Source: Conexibacter sp.
GTDB lineage: Bacteria > Actinomycetota > Thermoleophilia > Solirubrobacterales > Solirubrobacteraceae
DNA length: 10,912 nucleotides
Direction of reading: 5' to 3'
Assembly (NCBI GenBank): GCA_025964295.1
Contig: JAOPZD010000044.1
Span: forward strand, 1 to 10,912
This document shows, piece after piece, positions 4,608-10,912 of the stretch. The notes beneath the pieces were generated by a model. It was not told where the DNA came from. It saw only the letters and a list, made by a program, of their open reading frames with translations, and searched no databases. Position 1 is the stretch's first letter. The number at the start of each line of letters is the position of its first letter. The position numbers were made by a program, and so were the translations under genes.

Positions 4608-6797
4608 TCAGCGGTTGGCGAGCGGGTCCGGGCGGCACGGCTCGCCGCGCAGGCCGGGGCAGGGCGGCAGCGGGCCGGTCGCGCCGATGCCGTCGACCAC
4701 CGGGAGCAGGACGCGCGACGGGCGCGACGGCCCGGAGGCGATCGCGACCTGCGCCGTCCCGCGCGGCACGGCGTTGGCGAACGCCCAGATCGGCTGGTCG
4801 CCGCGCGGCGGGCCGATCGTCACGCGCAGGCGCGAGCCCGCCCGGTAGACGTGGCCCTCGTAGTAGAGCGGGATCGTCACCTTGGTGTCCTTGCCCTTGG
4901 GCAGCGGCGCGGCGTCCTTGCGCCGCAGGCTGAGCACCGGCGCGAGCTCGGTGCTCTTGGCCGCGTCGAGCTTGCGCATGCTGGCCCGCAGCCAGCCGCT
5001 CTGCACGAACGTCTCGTTGCCGTCGGGGCGGACCTCGGTGATCGTCGCCTGCAGGTCGACGTCGGGCGTCGAGGACTTCACCCAGGCGTCGACCGCGCCG
5101 GCGCCGACGACGGTGGTGTCGGCGCCGAGCGGGGCACTGGTCCACGAGGCGGTCGCGCCGGCCGCGGGGGCGGTCCAGTGGTAGCTCGGCGTCGCGGTCC
5201 ACAGGCCGTTGGGGCCGGAGGCGGTGTTGCCGGAGAAGCTCGTGGCGGGGCGCGAGGTGCGCGACCACGTGAAGGCACCGGAGGCGTCGGCGGTCGGCGC
5301 CGCGTCCGTCAGCGTCCCGCCCGCGCCGAAGTACCACGGGCGCGCGTGCGTGCCGGGCACCGGGAAGCTGGCGAAGGAGCGCTCGAAGCGCGCGCCCGGG
5401 GCGAAGGCCGTCGGGCCGCCCGCGCCGTTGTCGAACAGGACGCGGACCGACGGCTGGGCCTCGAAGGCGGCCAGCGCCGCGGCGTAGGTCGGCTGGCCCT
5501 GGACCGGGTCGTCGGGCAGCGTCAGGCCCGGCACGCCCATCGCGGCGGCGAAGACCGTCGGGGCCAGGCCCTTGAGCGCGTCGGGCAGCTTCGGCGCGCG
5601 CTGGGCGACGTAGAGCTCGAGGAAGTCATACCAGCGGTTGAAGGTCGCGGGGTCCAGCGAGTCGATGTGCGTCCCGTTGGTGAAGGTGAACCACTTCTTC
5701 TTGGTCCCGGTGAAGTGATCGGCCAGCGCCGGGCAGTGCCCGCCGGTCTGCTCGTCGGTGAACTGGCAGGCCAGGAACGTCGGCGCGGTGATCTTCTTGA
5801 CGAAGGTGATCGGCGACAGCGGGTCGGCGACCTTGGGGACGTAGACGTCGTTGGCCCGCGTCTTGGCCAGCAGGTCGACGGCCTCGGGGTGCAGCGCCTG
5901 GTTGGCCTTGCAGGTGGCGTCCCCGCCCTGGATGCGCTTCAGCGCCCACGCCTGGCCGCCGGTCTTCGACGCCGCCTTGGCGTCGTGCACGCGGTCCTTG
6001 GCCCAGGAGAGGGCGAAGCCCGTGTTGAGGACGCCGCCGGGGTAGAGCGTCGTCTGGGTGTTGTCGATGACGCTGAGCGGCGTGATCGCCGAGAGGCTCG
6101 GCGGGCGCGTGGCGCCGACGAACAGCTGGCTGATGCCGCCGTAGGAGACGCCCATCATCCCGACCTTGTGGTGGGCGACCCACGGCTGGCGCGCGACCGT
6201 CTCGATCACGTCGTAGCCGTCGAGGCCCTGGAGCGGCTCGAAGTAGTCGAAGGCCCCGCCCGAGCAGCCCGTTCCGCGCATGTTGACGTCGACGACCGCG
6301 TAGCCGAGCAGCTGGGCGATCTGGGCGATCGAGCTCTCGCCGCCGGCCGGGTTGGCGTAGCCGTAGCCCGAGTACTCGACGAGCGTCGGGTACGGCGCCT
6401 TGCCACCGGCGGGCAGCCGGATGGCGATCGCGAGCTTCGTCCCGTCGCGCGTGGTCACGTAGCCGTAGCCGCTGGACGGGATCTTCTGGTTGTAGGCCTT
6501 GGTGGACGGCGGCGCGGAGCGATCGGCCAGGACGGTGAACGACTTGGTGGCGTTGATCTCGTAGCCGGTGCCCGGCTTGACGTCCCGGAACACCGCGCCC
6601 CCGAGCGCCCCGGCCCGCTGCGTGGCGACCTTGCGCGCACGGCGGGTCAGCGTCAGCTTCGCGTGCGGCTTGGCGCCGGTGACCTGCACCTGCTCCACGC
6701 TGCCGCGCACGCTCAGCTTCGCGTGCGCCACACCCGGCGCACCGACGCACATCATCACCGCGGCAGCGACCGCGGCCCTCCCCAGAGACCGACCCAT
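4608..6797 (-). CDS. Secreted CocE/NonD family hydrolase (X-Pro dipeptidyl-peptidase S15 type)
   Basis: This 729-residue protein starts with a Sec-type signal peptide (basic MGRSLGR, then an Ala/Val/Met core, likely cleaved after VAHA near residue 26). An N-terminal beta-rich domain follows (about 27-95, RGSVEQVQVTGAKPHAKL). Next is an alpha/beta-hydrolase S15 domain (about 108-395) with EYSGYGYANP, VDVNMRGTGCSGG, the nucleophile elbow GVSYGG (S218), a likely catalytic Asp at D348 (QFTDEQTGG) and His at H377 (NGTHID). The C-terminal part (about 540-705) matches the PepX C-terminal galactose-binding-like jelly roll (VDAWVKSSTPDVDLQATITE). Family members cleave X-Pro peptides, esters such as cocaine, or beta-lactam-type acyl groups, so the substrate is unknown. 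A GAGGG Shine-Dalgarno lies 7 nt before the ATG. The protein is probably exported and acts outside the membrane. Confidence 0.9.
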   Translation of the reverse strand: MGRSLGRAAVAAAVMMCVGAPGVAHAKLSVRGSVEQVQVTGAKPHAKLTLTRRARKVATQRAGALGGAVFRDVKPGTGYEINATKSFTVLADRSAPPSTKAYNQKIPSSGYGYVTTRDGTKLAIAIRLPAGGKAPYPTLVEYSGYGYANPAGGESSIAQIAQLLGYAVVDVNMRGTGCSGGAFDYFEPLQGLDGYDVIETVARQPWVAHHKVGMMGVSYGGISQLFVGATRPPSLSAITPLSVIDNTQTTLYPGGVLNTGFALSWAKDRVHDAKAASKTGGQAWALKRIQGGDATCKANQALHPEAVDLLAKTRANDVYVPKVADPLSPITFVKKITAPTFLACQFTDEQTGGHCPALADHFTGTKKKWFTFTNGTHIDSLDPATFNRWYDFLELYVAQRAPKLPDALKGLAPTVFAAAMGVPGLTLPDDPVQGQPTYAAALAAFEAQPSVRVLFDNGAGGPTAFAPGARFERSFASFPVPGTHARPWYFGAGGTLTDAAPTADASGAFTWSRTSRPATSFSGNTASGPNGLWTATPSYHWTAPAAGATASWTSAPLGADTTVVGAGAVDAWVKSSTPDVDLQATITEVRPDGNETFVQSGWLRASMRKLDAAKSTELAPVLSLRRKDAAPLPKGKDTKVTIPLYYEGHVYRAGSRLRVTIGPPRGDQPIWAFANAVPRGTAQVAIASGPSRPSRVLLPVVDGIGATGPLPPCPGLRGEPCRPDPLANR

Positions 6798-6804
6798 GCG
6801 CGCA

Positions 6805-6809
6805 CCCTC
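6805..6809 (-). promoter_or_regulatory. Shine-Dalgarno GAGGG for the secreted hydrolase
   Basis: On the minus strand GAGGG ends 7 nt before the ATG at 6797, a good spacing. It supports the chosen start, which also gives a well-formed signal peptide. An ATG further upstream at 6814 is out of frame. Confidence 0.55.
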
Positions 6810-6903
6810 TCATGCCGGGAGGACGGGCGCGACGGTCAGCCTCCCTTGCTGGCTGGTACACGCTCGCGGCCGTCTCCGCCGCGCCGCTCGTGGTGCGGGC
6901 CCC

Positions 6904-8397
6904 TCAGGCCGCCAGTGGCTCGGCCGCGGCGGCCTGCGGCGTCGCGCGCGTGAACTCGATGCCCTCGTCCTCGAGCGGCCCGCGACGCAACATCATGATG
7001 TCGCGCGCGTAGTTCTGGTACAACCGCCACGGGGCGCGCGTCCCCTGCCGCGGGAACTGCGCGATCGCCCGCGCGACGTAGCCCGACTGCAGGTCGATGA
7101 ACGGCAGCGTCGGCTCCGACGGATCCAGCTCGCGGGGCATCACCTTGCGAAAGCCGTTGGCGTCCATGTGCGCCAGCAGGCGGCACACGTACTCGCAGGT
7201 CAGGTCGCACTTCAGCGTCCACGACGCGTTGGTGTAGCCGAGCGCGATGGCCATGTTCGGGATCCCGCTGAACATCATGCCCTTGTAGCCGACGGTGGCG
7301 GCGAGGTCGACCTCGCGGCCGTCGACCGTGAAGCCCATCCCGCCCAGCGCCTGGAGCTGCAGGCCGGTCGCGCTGACGATGATGTCCGCCTCGATCTCCG
7401 CGCCCGACGCCAGCCGCACCCCGGTCGGCGTGAACGTCGCGATGCGGTCGGTGACGATCGACGCCTTGCGCGAGCGCAGCGCCTTGAAGAGATCGCCGTC
7501 CGGGACGAGGCAGACGCGCTGGTCCCACGGGTCGTAGGCCGGCGTGAAGTGCGGGTCCAACGGGACGTCGTCGGGAAGCTGGCGCTTGACGGTCGCGGCG
7601 ACGACGCGCTTGATGAGCCCAGGCGCGCGGCGGCTGAGCTGGAAGAAGAGGGCCTGCATCGCCACGTTCTTCCAGCGGACGACCGCGTACGCCGCCTTCT
7701 CCGGCAGCACGCGGCGGATCGCCTTGGCGATCGGGTCCTCGCCGGGCAAGGTCATGATGTAGCTCGGCGAGCGCTGGAGCATCGTCACGTGCGCGGCGGC
7801 CTCGGCCATCGCGGGCACGAGCGTGACGGCCGTCGCGCCGGAGCCGATGACCAGCACGCGCTTGCCCGCGTAGTCGAGGTCCTCCGGCCAGTGCTGGGGA
7901 TGGACCAGCGTGCCGGCGTAGTCGCCGAGGCCCGGGAAGTCGGGCGTGTAGCCCGCGTCGTAGCGGTAGTAGCCGGTGCAGCCGAAGAGGAAGTTGGTGG
8001 TGAACGTCAGCTCCTCGCCGGTGTCGGTGCGTTGCGCGGTGACCGTCCAGCGGGCCTGCGGCGTCGACCAGGACGCGCGCACGACCCGGTGGCCGAAGCG
8101 GATGTGCTGCTCGATCCCACCCTCGCGCGCGGTGTCGCGCACGTACTCGAGGATCGAGGGGCCATCGGCGATCGACTTGGCCGCCGTCCACGGGCGAAAC
8201 GAGTAGCCCAAGGTGAACATGTCGGAGTCCGAGCGGATGCCCGGGTAGCGGAACAGGTCCCACGTCCCGCCGATCGCGTCGCGCGACTCCAGGATGGCGT
8301 AGGACTTGCCCGGGCAGCCGGTCTGCAGGTGATGGGCCGCGCCGATGCCCGACAGGCCCGCTCCCACGATCAGGACGTCGACGTGTTCGGTGCTCAT
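6904..8397 (-). CDS. ethA: FAD-dependent Baeyer-Villiger-type monooxygenase, EthA-like
   Basis: This 497-residue flavoprotein has two Rossmann nucleotide-binding sites: FAD site VGAGLSG (11-17) and NADPH site VIGSGATAV (183-191). Between them are GGTWDLFRYPGIRSDSDM (43-60) and the Baeyer-Villiger fingerprint in the form YAGTLVHPQHWP (160-171), where the consensus has Phe first. Further blocks, including QRSPSYI, VRWKNV, KRQLPDDV, CLVPDGDLF, ATGLQLQ, YKGMMFSGIPNMA and YTNASWTLKCDL, closely follow mycobacterial EthA as I recall it, and the length is nearly the same. EthA-type enzymes oxygenate ketones to esters, and in mycobacteria they also S-oxidise thioamide prodrugs. The protein is presumably cytosolic. 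No TetR/EthR-like regulator is adjacent. It starts 28 nt after the nucS stop, so the two are probably co-transcribed. Confidence 0.9.
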   Translation of the reverse strand: MSTEHVDVLIVGAGLSGIGAAHHLQTGCPGKSYAILESRDAIGGTWDLFRYPGIRSDSDMFTLGYSFRPWTAAKSIADGPSILEYVRDTAREGGIEQHIRFGHRVVRASWSTPQARWTVTAQRTDTGEELTFTTNFLFGCTGYYRYDAGYTPDFPGLGDYAGTLVHPQHWPEDLDYAGKRVLVIGSGATAVTLVPAMAEAAAHVTMLQRSPSYIMTLPGEDPIAKAIRRVLPEKAAYAVVRWKNVAMQALFFQLSRRAPGLIKRVVAATVKRQLPDDVPLDPHFTPAYDPWDQRVCLVPDGDLFKALRSRKASIVTDRIATFTPTGVRLASGAEIEADIIVSATGLQLQALGGMGFTVDGREVDLAATVGYKGMMFSGIPNMAIALGYTNASWTLKCDLTCEYVCRLLAHMDANGFRKVMPRELDPSEPTLPFIDLQSGYVARAIAQFPRQGTRAPWRLYQNYARDIMMLRRGPLEDEGIEFTRATPQAAAAEPLAA

Positions 8398-8425
8398 CGG
8401 CCAGATGATGACCGAACGCGGGCGT

Positions 8426-9109
8426 TCAGACCAGGAACAACGTGAGATCCGGCTCGCGCTCGCCCCGCAGCACGGCGAGATCGACCTCGACGCAGCGCAT
8501 CCCGCGCGACTCCGCGAGCACCCGCGCCTGCGGCTTGATCTGCTGCGCGGCGAGGACGCCCTGGCACTCGGCCATCGCGGGATCCTCCCGCAGGCGGTCG
8601 AGGTACCGCGTCAGCTGCTCGACCGCGTCGATCGTCGCGACCCGCTTGATCTCGACCGCGACCCACCCGTCGTCCTCGTCGCGGCACATGAGATCCACCG
8701 GCCCGATGTCGGTCGGCCACTCCCGCCGCACCAGCCGGAACCCCTCGCCGCACCAGTGCGGCTGCTCGGCCAACAGCTCCTGCAGGTGGGCCTCGACGCC
8801 ATCCTTCTCCAGCGCGGCGGCCTCGCCCATGTCGTGGGTGACGTCGGAAACCACCTCAGAGATCGTGATGTCCAGCCGATCCTCGGTCGCGCCGGCGCGC
8901 TTGCGGACGACCATCGCCGTCAGCGGCTCGCCCTCGAACTCGACGACCGTCGGCGGCGTCATCCAGTTCTGCGGCTTGTAGCCCCCGGTGTCGGCATGCA
9001 CCATCACGCTGCCATCCGACTTGATCATCAGCAGGCGCAGGGCCTCGGGGAGCAGGGCGTCGAGGCGACCGGAGTACCGGACCTCGCAGCGGGCGACGAT
9101 GAGACGCAT
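8426..9109 (-). CDS. nucS: Mismatch-specific endonuclease NucS/EndoMS
   Basis: The 227-residue protein matches actinobacterial NucS along its whole length. The N-terminal DNA-binding domain starts MRLIVARCEVRYSGRL and contains KSDGSVMVHAD (30-40) and GYKPQNWMTPP (43-53). The C-terminal PD-(D/E)XK nuclease has DGVEAHLQELL (103-113), VRREWPTDIGPVDLMCRDE (127-145) with D139, VAVEIKR with E153 and K155, and QQIKPQAR (189-196). NucS cleaves both strands at certain mismatches and provides mismatch repair in actinobacteria lacking MutS/MutL. The end DLTLFLV contains LTLF, similar to the beta-clamp-binding consensus found at NucS C-termini. The ATG at 9109 matches the family start. Longer in-frame extension to 9400 is antisense to the divergent gene. 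It is likely transcribed with the downstream monooxygenase. Confidence 0.95.
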   Translation of the reverse strand: MRLIVARCEVRYSGRLDALLPEALRLLMIKSDGSVMVHADTGGYKPQNWMTPPTVVEFEGEPLTAMVVRKRAGATEDRLDITISEVVSDVTHDMGEAAALEKDGVEAHLQELLAEQPHWCGEGFRLVRREWPTDIGPVDLMCRDEDDGWVAVEIKRVATIDAVEQLTRYLDRLREDPAMAECQGVLAAQQIKPQARVLAESRGMRCVEVDLAVLRGEREPDLTLFLV

Positions 9110-9145
9110 CGCGATGAACGGTACGTCGCGCGCCGGGCGGAAGGC

Positions 9146-9595
9146 GTGTTCGTCTCCGGTCCCAGCGACCACTTTGCGACCATCTGCCCCATCGAGCGCT
9201 TCGATCCTCGCCACCTGCCTGACGACTGGACCGCCGACGACAAGGCGCTGCTCCAGGCCATCGACGACGCGACCGCGACACCGATCCACATCGCCTACCG
9301 CCTTGCGCCCGAGTGGGCAGACGGCATCCACGCCGTGATCGACGGCCTCGAGACGCTCACGCCGCGCCGGCCTCGAATAGCGATCGAGCTGGTCGAGCAC
9401 ACGCTCACCCGGCTCGACCAGGCCGACCTCGATGACTCAGATGGCTGGCTGATGCAGTTCTGCCGGCGGCTGACCGTGCTGCACACCGAAGCCAGCGCGG
9501 CGGCCGGCCTGCCCATTGACGAGATCGCCGTACGCCGCACGCGCATCCAGACGCTCGACCTCCGGCCGTTCGACGGCTTGGTCGGCCTCGACTGA
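9146..9595 (+). CDS. Hypothetical protein resembling part of SWIM zinc-finger family proteins
   Basis: From a GTG at 9146 this gives 149 residues with good GC-rich third positions, so I take it as coding. The segment with AIDDATATPIHIAYRLAPEWADGI and then VEHTLTRLDQADLDDSDGW, followed by LTVLHTEA, resembles the helical region that follows the zinc finger in actinobacterial SWIM proteins. The alignment is from memory. No CxCxnCxH SWIM motif is present, and the product is far shorter than those proteins, so it is either a stand-alone derivative or a decayed fragment. The start is uncertain: GGAAGG sits only one base before the GTG, and no ATG is in frame nearby. In-frame sequence further upstream is antisense to nucS, with only 36 nt between the divergent starts. 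The function is unknown. Confidence 0.55.
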   Translation: MFVSGPSDHFATICPIERFDPRHLPDDWTADDKALLQAIDDATATPIHIAYRLAPEWADGIHAVIDGLETLTPRRPRIAIELVEHTLTRLDQADLDDSDGWLMQFCRRLTVLHTEASAAAGLPIDEIAVRRTRIQTLDLRPFDGLVGLD

Positions 9596-9600
9596 CAGGC

Positions 9601-10044
9601 TCAGGGCTCCCACCATTCGATCGACGTCGCTCGCTTCAACCCCTTGTCGAAGGACAGCACGCGACCGACCCCGCTGGCTTCCGCCACCGCGACGAGCTGG
9701 GCCTCCGCGAAGTGCAGTCGATCCTGCTCGTAAACCTCCAGCGCCCGGAGGAGCACCGGCTGATCGGCGACCGTCACGGTCGGCATCGCCAAGAGCGCTC
9801 GCATCGTCATCGCCACCTGCGCACGCGGCGCCTCGTAGAACGACTCGAGGACGAAGACGCACCCGGCGAAGACGACGTCGGTCACGAGGAGCTGCTCGGC
9901 TTCGGCCAACACGGCCGTCGCCCGACGGGCCTGCGCCGGGGGATCACCCGTCAGGTGCCGAATCAGGATATTCGTGTCGACGAACGCGATCAGCGACGCG
10001 ACTCCGCATGCGCGCGATGCGTCTCGCGCAGCACCCGATCCCAC
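9601..10044 (-). CDS. vapC: PIN-domain toxin, VapC-like ribonuclease
   Basis: The protein shows the PIN layout: AFVDTNILIRHLTGD with the first acid, VFVLESFYE with the second, LHFAEAQLVAVAEA where the usual third Asp is Glu, and VLSFDKGLKR with the last Asp. These acids coordinate Mg for RNA cleavage in VapC toxins. The coordinates use the only conventional in-frame start, GTG at 10044 (147 residues, overlapping the antitoxin by 55 nt). VapC proteins normally begin M-I-x-x-V-D-T, which would put the true start at a CTG at 9993 (130 residues), overlapping the antitoxin TGA as CTGA and preceded by GGAG 8 nt upstream. So the first 17 residues are doubtful. It lies directly downstream of an AbrB-like antitoxin, forming a type II toxin-antitoxin unit. 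It converges on the preceding plus-strand gene with a 5-nt gap. Confidence 0.85.
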   Translation of the reverse strand: MGSGAARDASRACGVASLIAFVDTNILIRHLTGDPPAQARRATAVLAEAEQLLVTDVVFAGCVFVLESFYEAPRAQVAMTMRALLAMPTVTVADQPVLLRALEVYEQDRLHFAEAQLVAVAEASGVGRVLSFDKGLKRATSIEWWEP

Positions 10045-10238
10045 GACGTGCCCTGGCGTCCCGCCGGCACGGCGATCGTCCCGGCGAGCTCCAGGAAATC
10101 CGGCGTCTTGGCGACGACCGCGCGATCACCATGGACCCGGAACACCACCTCGTCCCCGGGACGCAACGCCAGCGCATCGCGAACCGACTTCGGAACCGTG
10201 ATCTGACCCTTGCTCGTCAACTTGGCAGCGACGTCCAT
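9990..10238 (-). CDS. AbrB/SpoVT-type antitoxin paired with the PIN toxin
   Basis: This 82-residue protein has a swapped-hairpin AbrB DNA-binding domain at residues 5-45 (KLTSKGQITVPKSVRDALAL, then RPGDEVVF). A C-terminal tail of about 35 residues follows (DFLELAGTIAVP, then RQGTSWDRVL), of the kind that wraps the cognate PIN toxin. Such antitoxins neutralise the nuclease by direct binding and repress their own operon. The ATG at 10238 is preceded by AAGGA, only 1 nt away, which is closer than usual. The start is otherwise convincing because the fold begins within 6 residues. The stop overlaps the probable toxin start. An inverted repeat just upstream is a candidate operator. Confidence 0.88.
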   Translation of the reverse strand: MDVAAKLTSKGQITVPKSVRDALALRPGDEVVFRVHGDRAVVAKTPDFLELAGTIAVPAGRQGTSWDRVLRETHRAHAESRR

Positions 10239-10240
10239 AT

Positions 10241-10264
10241 CCTTACCGTAGCATCAAAGTAAGG
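10241..10264 (-). promoter_or_regulatory. Candidate antitoxin operator: inverted repeat upstream of the AbrB-like gene
   Basis: CCTTAC (10241-10246) and GTAAGG (10259-10264) form a 6-bp inverted repeat with a 12-nt spacer, immediately upstream of the antitoxin ATG. The stretch is more AT-rich than its surroundings, as expected of a promoter. AbrB-type antitoxins bind such dyads to autoregulate. The half-site next to the gene also contains the AAGGA ribosome-binding sequence, so binding could block translation initiation as well. Short arms make this tentative. Confidence 0.35.
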
Positions 10265-10308
10265 TACGCCCTGACAGTTGGGGTGCACAGCCGCGCCGAT
10301 CCCATCGC

Positions 10309-10912
10309 CTACCGGCTCGCGTGCCCCCGCTTCTTCGCCGCGCACGTCTTGTAGGACTTGCTCAGCGTCGCCGTCCGGCCGTCGGCGAGCGTGATCGAGA
10401 CCTTGACCGAGTACTTGCCCTTGGGCAGGCCGCGGAGGTCGATCTTCGGCTTGACGTCCTTGCCCTTGTAGGTCTTGGACTTGCCGGCGACCTTGATCAC
10501 CGCCTTGGAGATCTTGGCGCCGGCGGGCGCGGCGAGGCGGAGGGTCAGCGTCCGGCGGCTCGAGCAGGTCTTCGTCGACCCGGTCGGGAGCTTGATGATC
10601 GACGTGGCCTTCAGCGGCGCCGGCGATGCCGCCTTCACCGGGGTCGTGGGCGGGATCGCGGGTGGCAGGGGCGATGCGGCAGGCGGGTCCGAGGCCGGCG
10701 GCGCGGCGATGCCGGGGAGCTGGAGCACCGCGTCGGGCCCGGTGGTCGTCCGCGTCTGCGGGCCGTTCGTCGCGGTCGCGACCGCGCGGTAGTGCAGCAG
10801 GCCGCCGGCGGGGAAGCCGCCGCCCAGCGCGCCGAACGCGCCCGCGCCGTCGGAGGCGGCGGGCAGCGCCGTCCCATAGGCGTCGCTCGGCCCGGCCTCG
10901 AACACCGCCGAC
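10309..10912 (-). CDS. C-terminal part of a probable secreted fibronectin-III-like protein (5' end outside window)
   Basis: The reading frame is open to the window edge, so about 200 C-terminal residues are seen. First comes a fibronectin-III/Ig-like repeat: VFEAGPSDAYGTALP, then FPAGGLLHYRAVATATNGPQTRT, the pattern of repeats common in large Solirubrobacterales surface proteins. A Pro/Ala-rich linker follows (IAAPPASDPPAASPLPPAIP and beyond). The last 90 residues form a small beta-rich domain bounded by Cys in KTCSSRRTLTLRL and KSYKTCAAKK, with LRGLPKGKYSVKVSITLADGRT between them. The two cysteines could form a disulphide, which fits export. The Lys/Arg-rich end (KKRGHASR) shows no sorting signal. 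The signal peptide and total repeat number are not visible. No enzymatic function is suggested. Confidence 0.75.
   Translation of the reverse strand, partial: SAVFEAGPSDAYGTALPAASDGAGAFGALGGGFPAGGLLHYRAVATATNGPQTRTTTGPDAVLQLPGIAAPPASDPPAASPLPPAIPPTTPVKAASPAPLKATSIIKLPTGSTKTCSSRRTLTLRLAAPAGAKISKAVIKVAGKSKTYKGKDVKPKIDLRGLPKGKYSVKVSITLADGRTATLSKSYKTCAAKKRGHASR

Noticed and set aside
3742..5337. A 531-codon minus-strand frame suggesting an extended or fused hydratase
   Set aside because: The upstream half is an off-frame shadow of the hydrolase gene and crosses the repeat. The hydratase family starts at the ATG at 4512.
6817..6845. GGGAGG...CCTCCC inverted repeat between the monooxygenase and hydrolase genes
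   Set aside because: It has 6-bp arms with a 17-nt gap and no T-tract. Such arms occur often by chance at this base composition.
4590..6953. A 787-codon open frame on the plus strand opposite the secreted hydrolase
   Set aside because: It is Arg/Gly/Ala-rich, shows no recognisable motif, and lies antisense to a clear S15 hydrolase. Long antisense frames are expected at this GC content.
6568..8445. A 625-codon plus-strand open frame opposite the EthA-like gene
   Set aside because: It is compositionally biased without domains, and the opposite strand encodes a full flavin monooxygenase.
8345..9145. N-terminal extension of the plus-strand SWIM-like ORF to 8345
   Set aside because: This stretch is antisense to nucS and has shadow-type composition. 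The recognisable part begins after about 9146.
9110..9400. N-terminal extension of nucS to 9400
   Set aside because: NucS proteins begin at MRLxxA, found at 9109. The extension is antisense to another coding gene and has no similarity to the family.

Overview
The window is very GC-rich, tightly packed, and has strongly GC-biased third codon positions. It reads like the chromosome of a high-GC actinobacterium. NucS/EndoMS-type mismatch repair, an EthA-like monooxygenase, a secreted fibronectin-III-like protein with a C-terminal two-cysteine beta domain, and many shadow ORFs together suggest the Thermoleophilia/Solirubrobacterales (Conexibacter, Solirubrobacter, Baekduia type). That placement is an inference, because there is no rRNA or other marker here.

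Layout. Positions 1-233 (minus) hold the N-terminal part of a DUF1028 protein. Its start codon overlaps, within one CATG, the start of a divergent plus-strand cluster: an alkyltransferase-like protein (232-513), a cupin (529-1029), a YjbQ/UPF0047 protein (1013-1429) and a class I SAM methyltransferase (1426-2115). These four are closely spaced or overlapping and are probably one operon. The cluster meets a minus-strand pair of tandem S51 peptidase E-like paralogues (3640 to 2909, then 2912 to 2112), and the two convergent stop codons share one CTAG. Further minus-strand genes follow: an enoyl-CoA hydratase/isomerase (4512 to 3742), a secreted CocE/NonD S15 hydrolase (6797 to 4608), an EthA-like FAD monooxygenase (8397 to 6904) and the mismatch endonuclease NucS (9109 to 8426). 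A 28-nt direct repeat containing a near-perfect palindrome lies between the hydrolase and the hydratase.

A plus-strand orphan (9146-9595) diverges from nucS and resembles an internal helical segment of SWIM zinc-finger proteins without the zinc finger. A type II toxin-antitoxin pair follows on the minus strand (AbrB-like antitoxin 10238 to 9990, VapC/PIN toxin ending at 9601). The window closes with the C-terminal part of a secreted fibronectin-III-like protein (10912 to 10309).

Functionally this is an ordinary housekeeping and accessory mixture: DNA-damage handling (ATL, NucS), small-molecule and lipid metabolism (hydratase, monooxygenase, methyltransferase), secreted or cytoplasmic hydrolases, and a toxin-antitoxin module. 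No CRISPR array, tRNA, rRNA, integrase or transposase was seen, and no gap between genes exceeds about 110 nt. I found no convincing new multi-gene system. The most unusual items are the repeat/palindrome doublet, the two S51 paralogues that both lack an expected acidic residue, the SWIM-like fragment gene, and the start of vapC.
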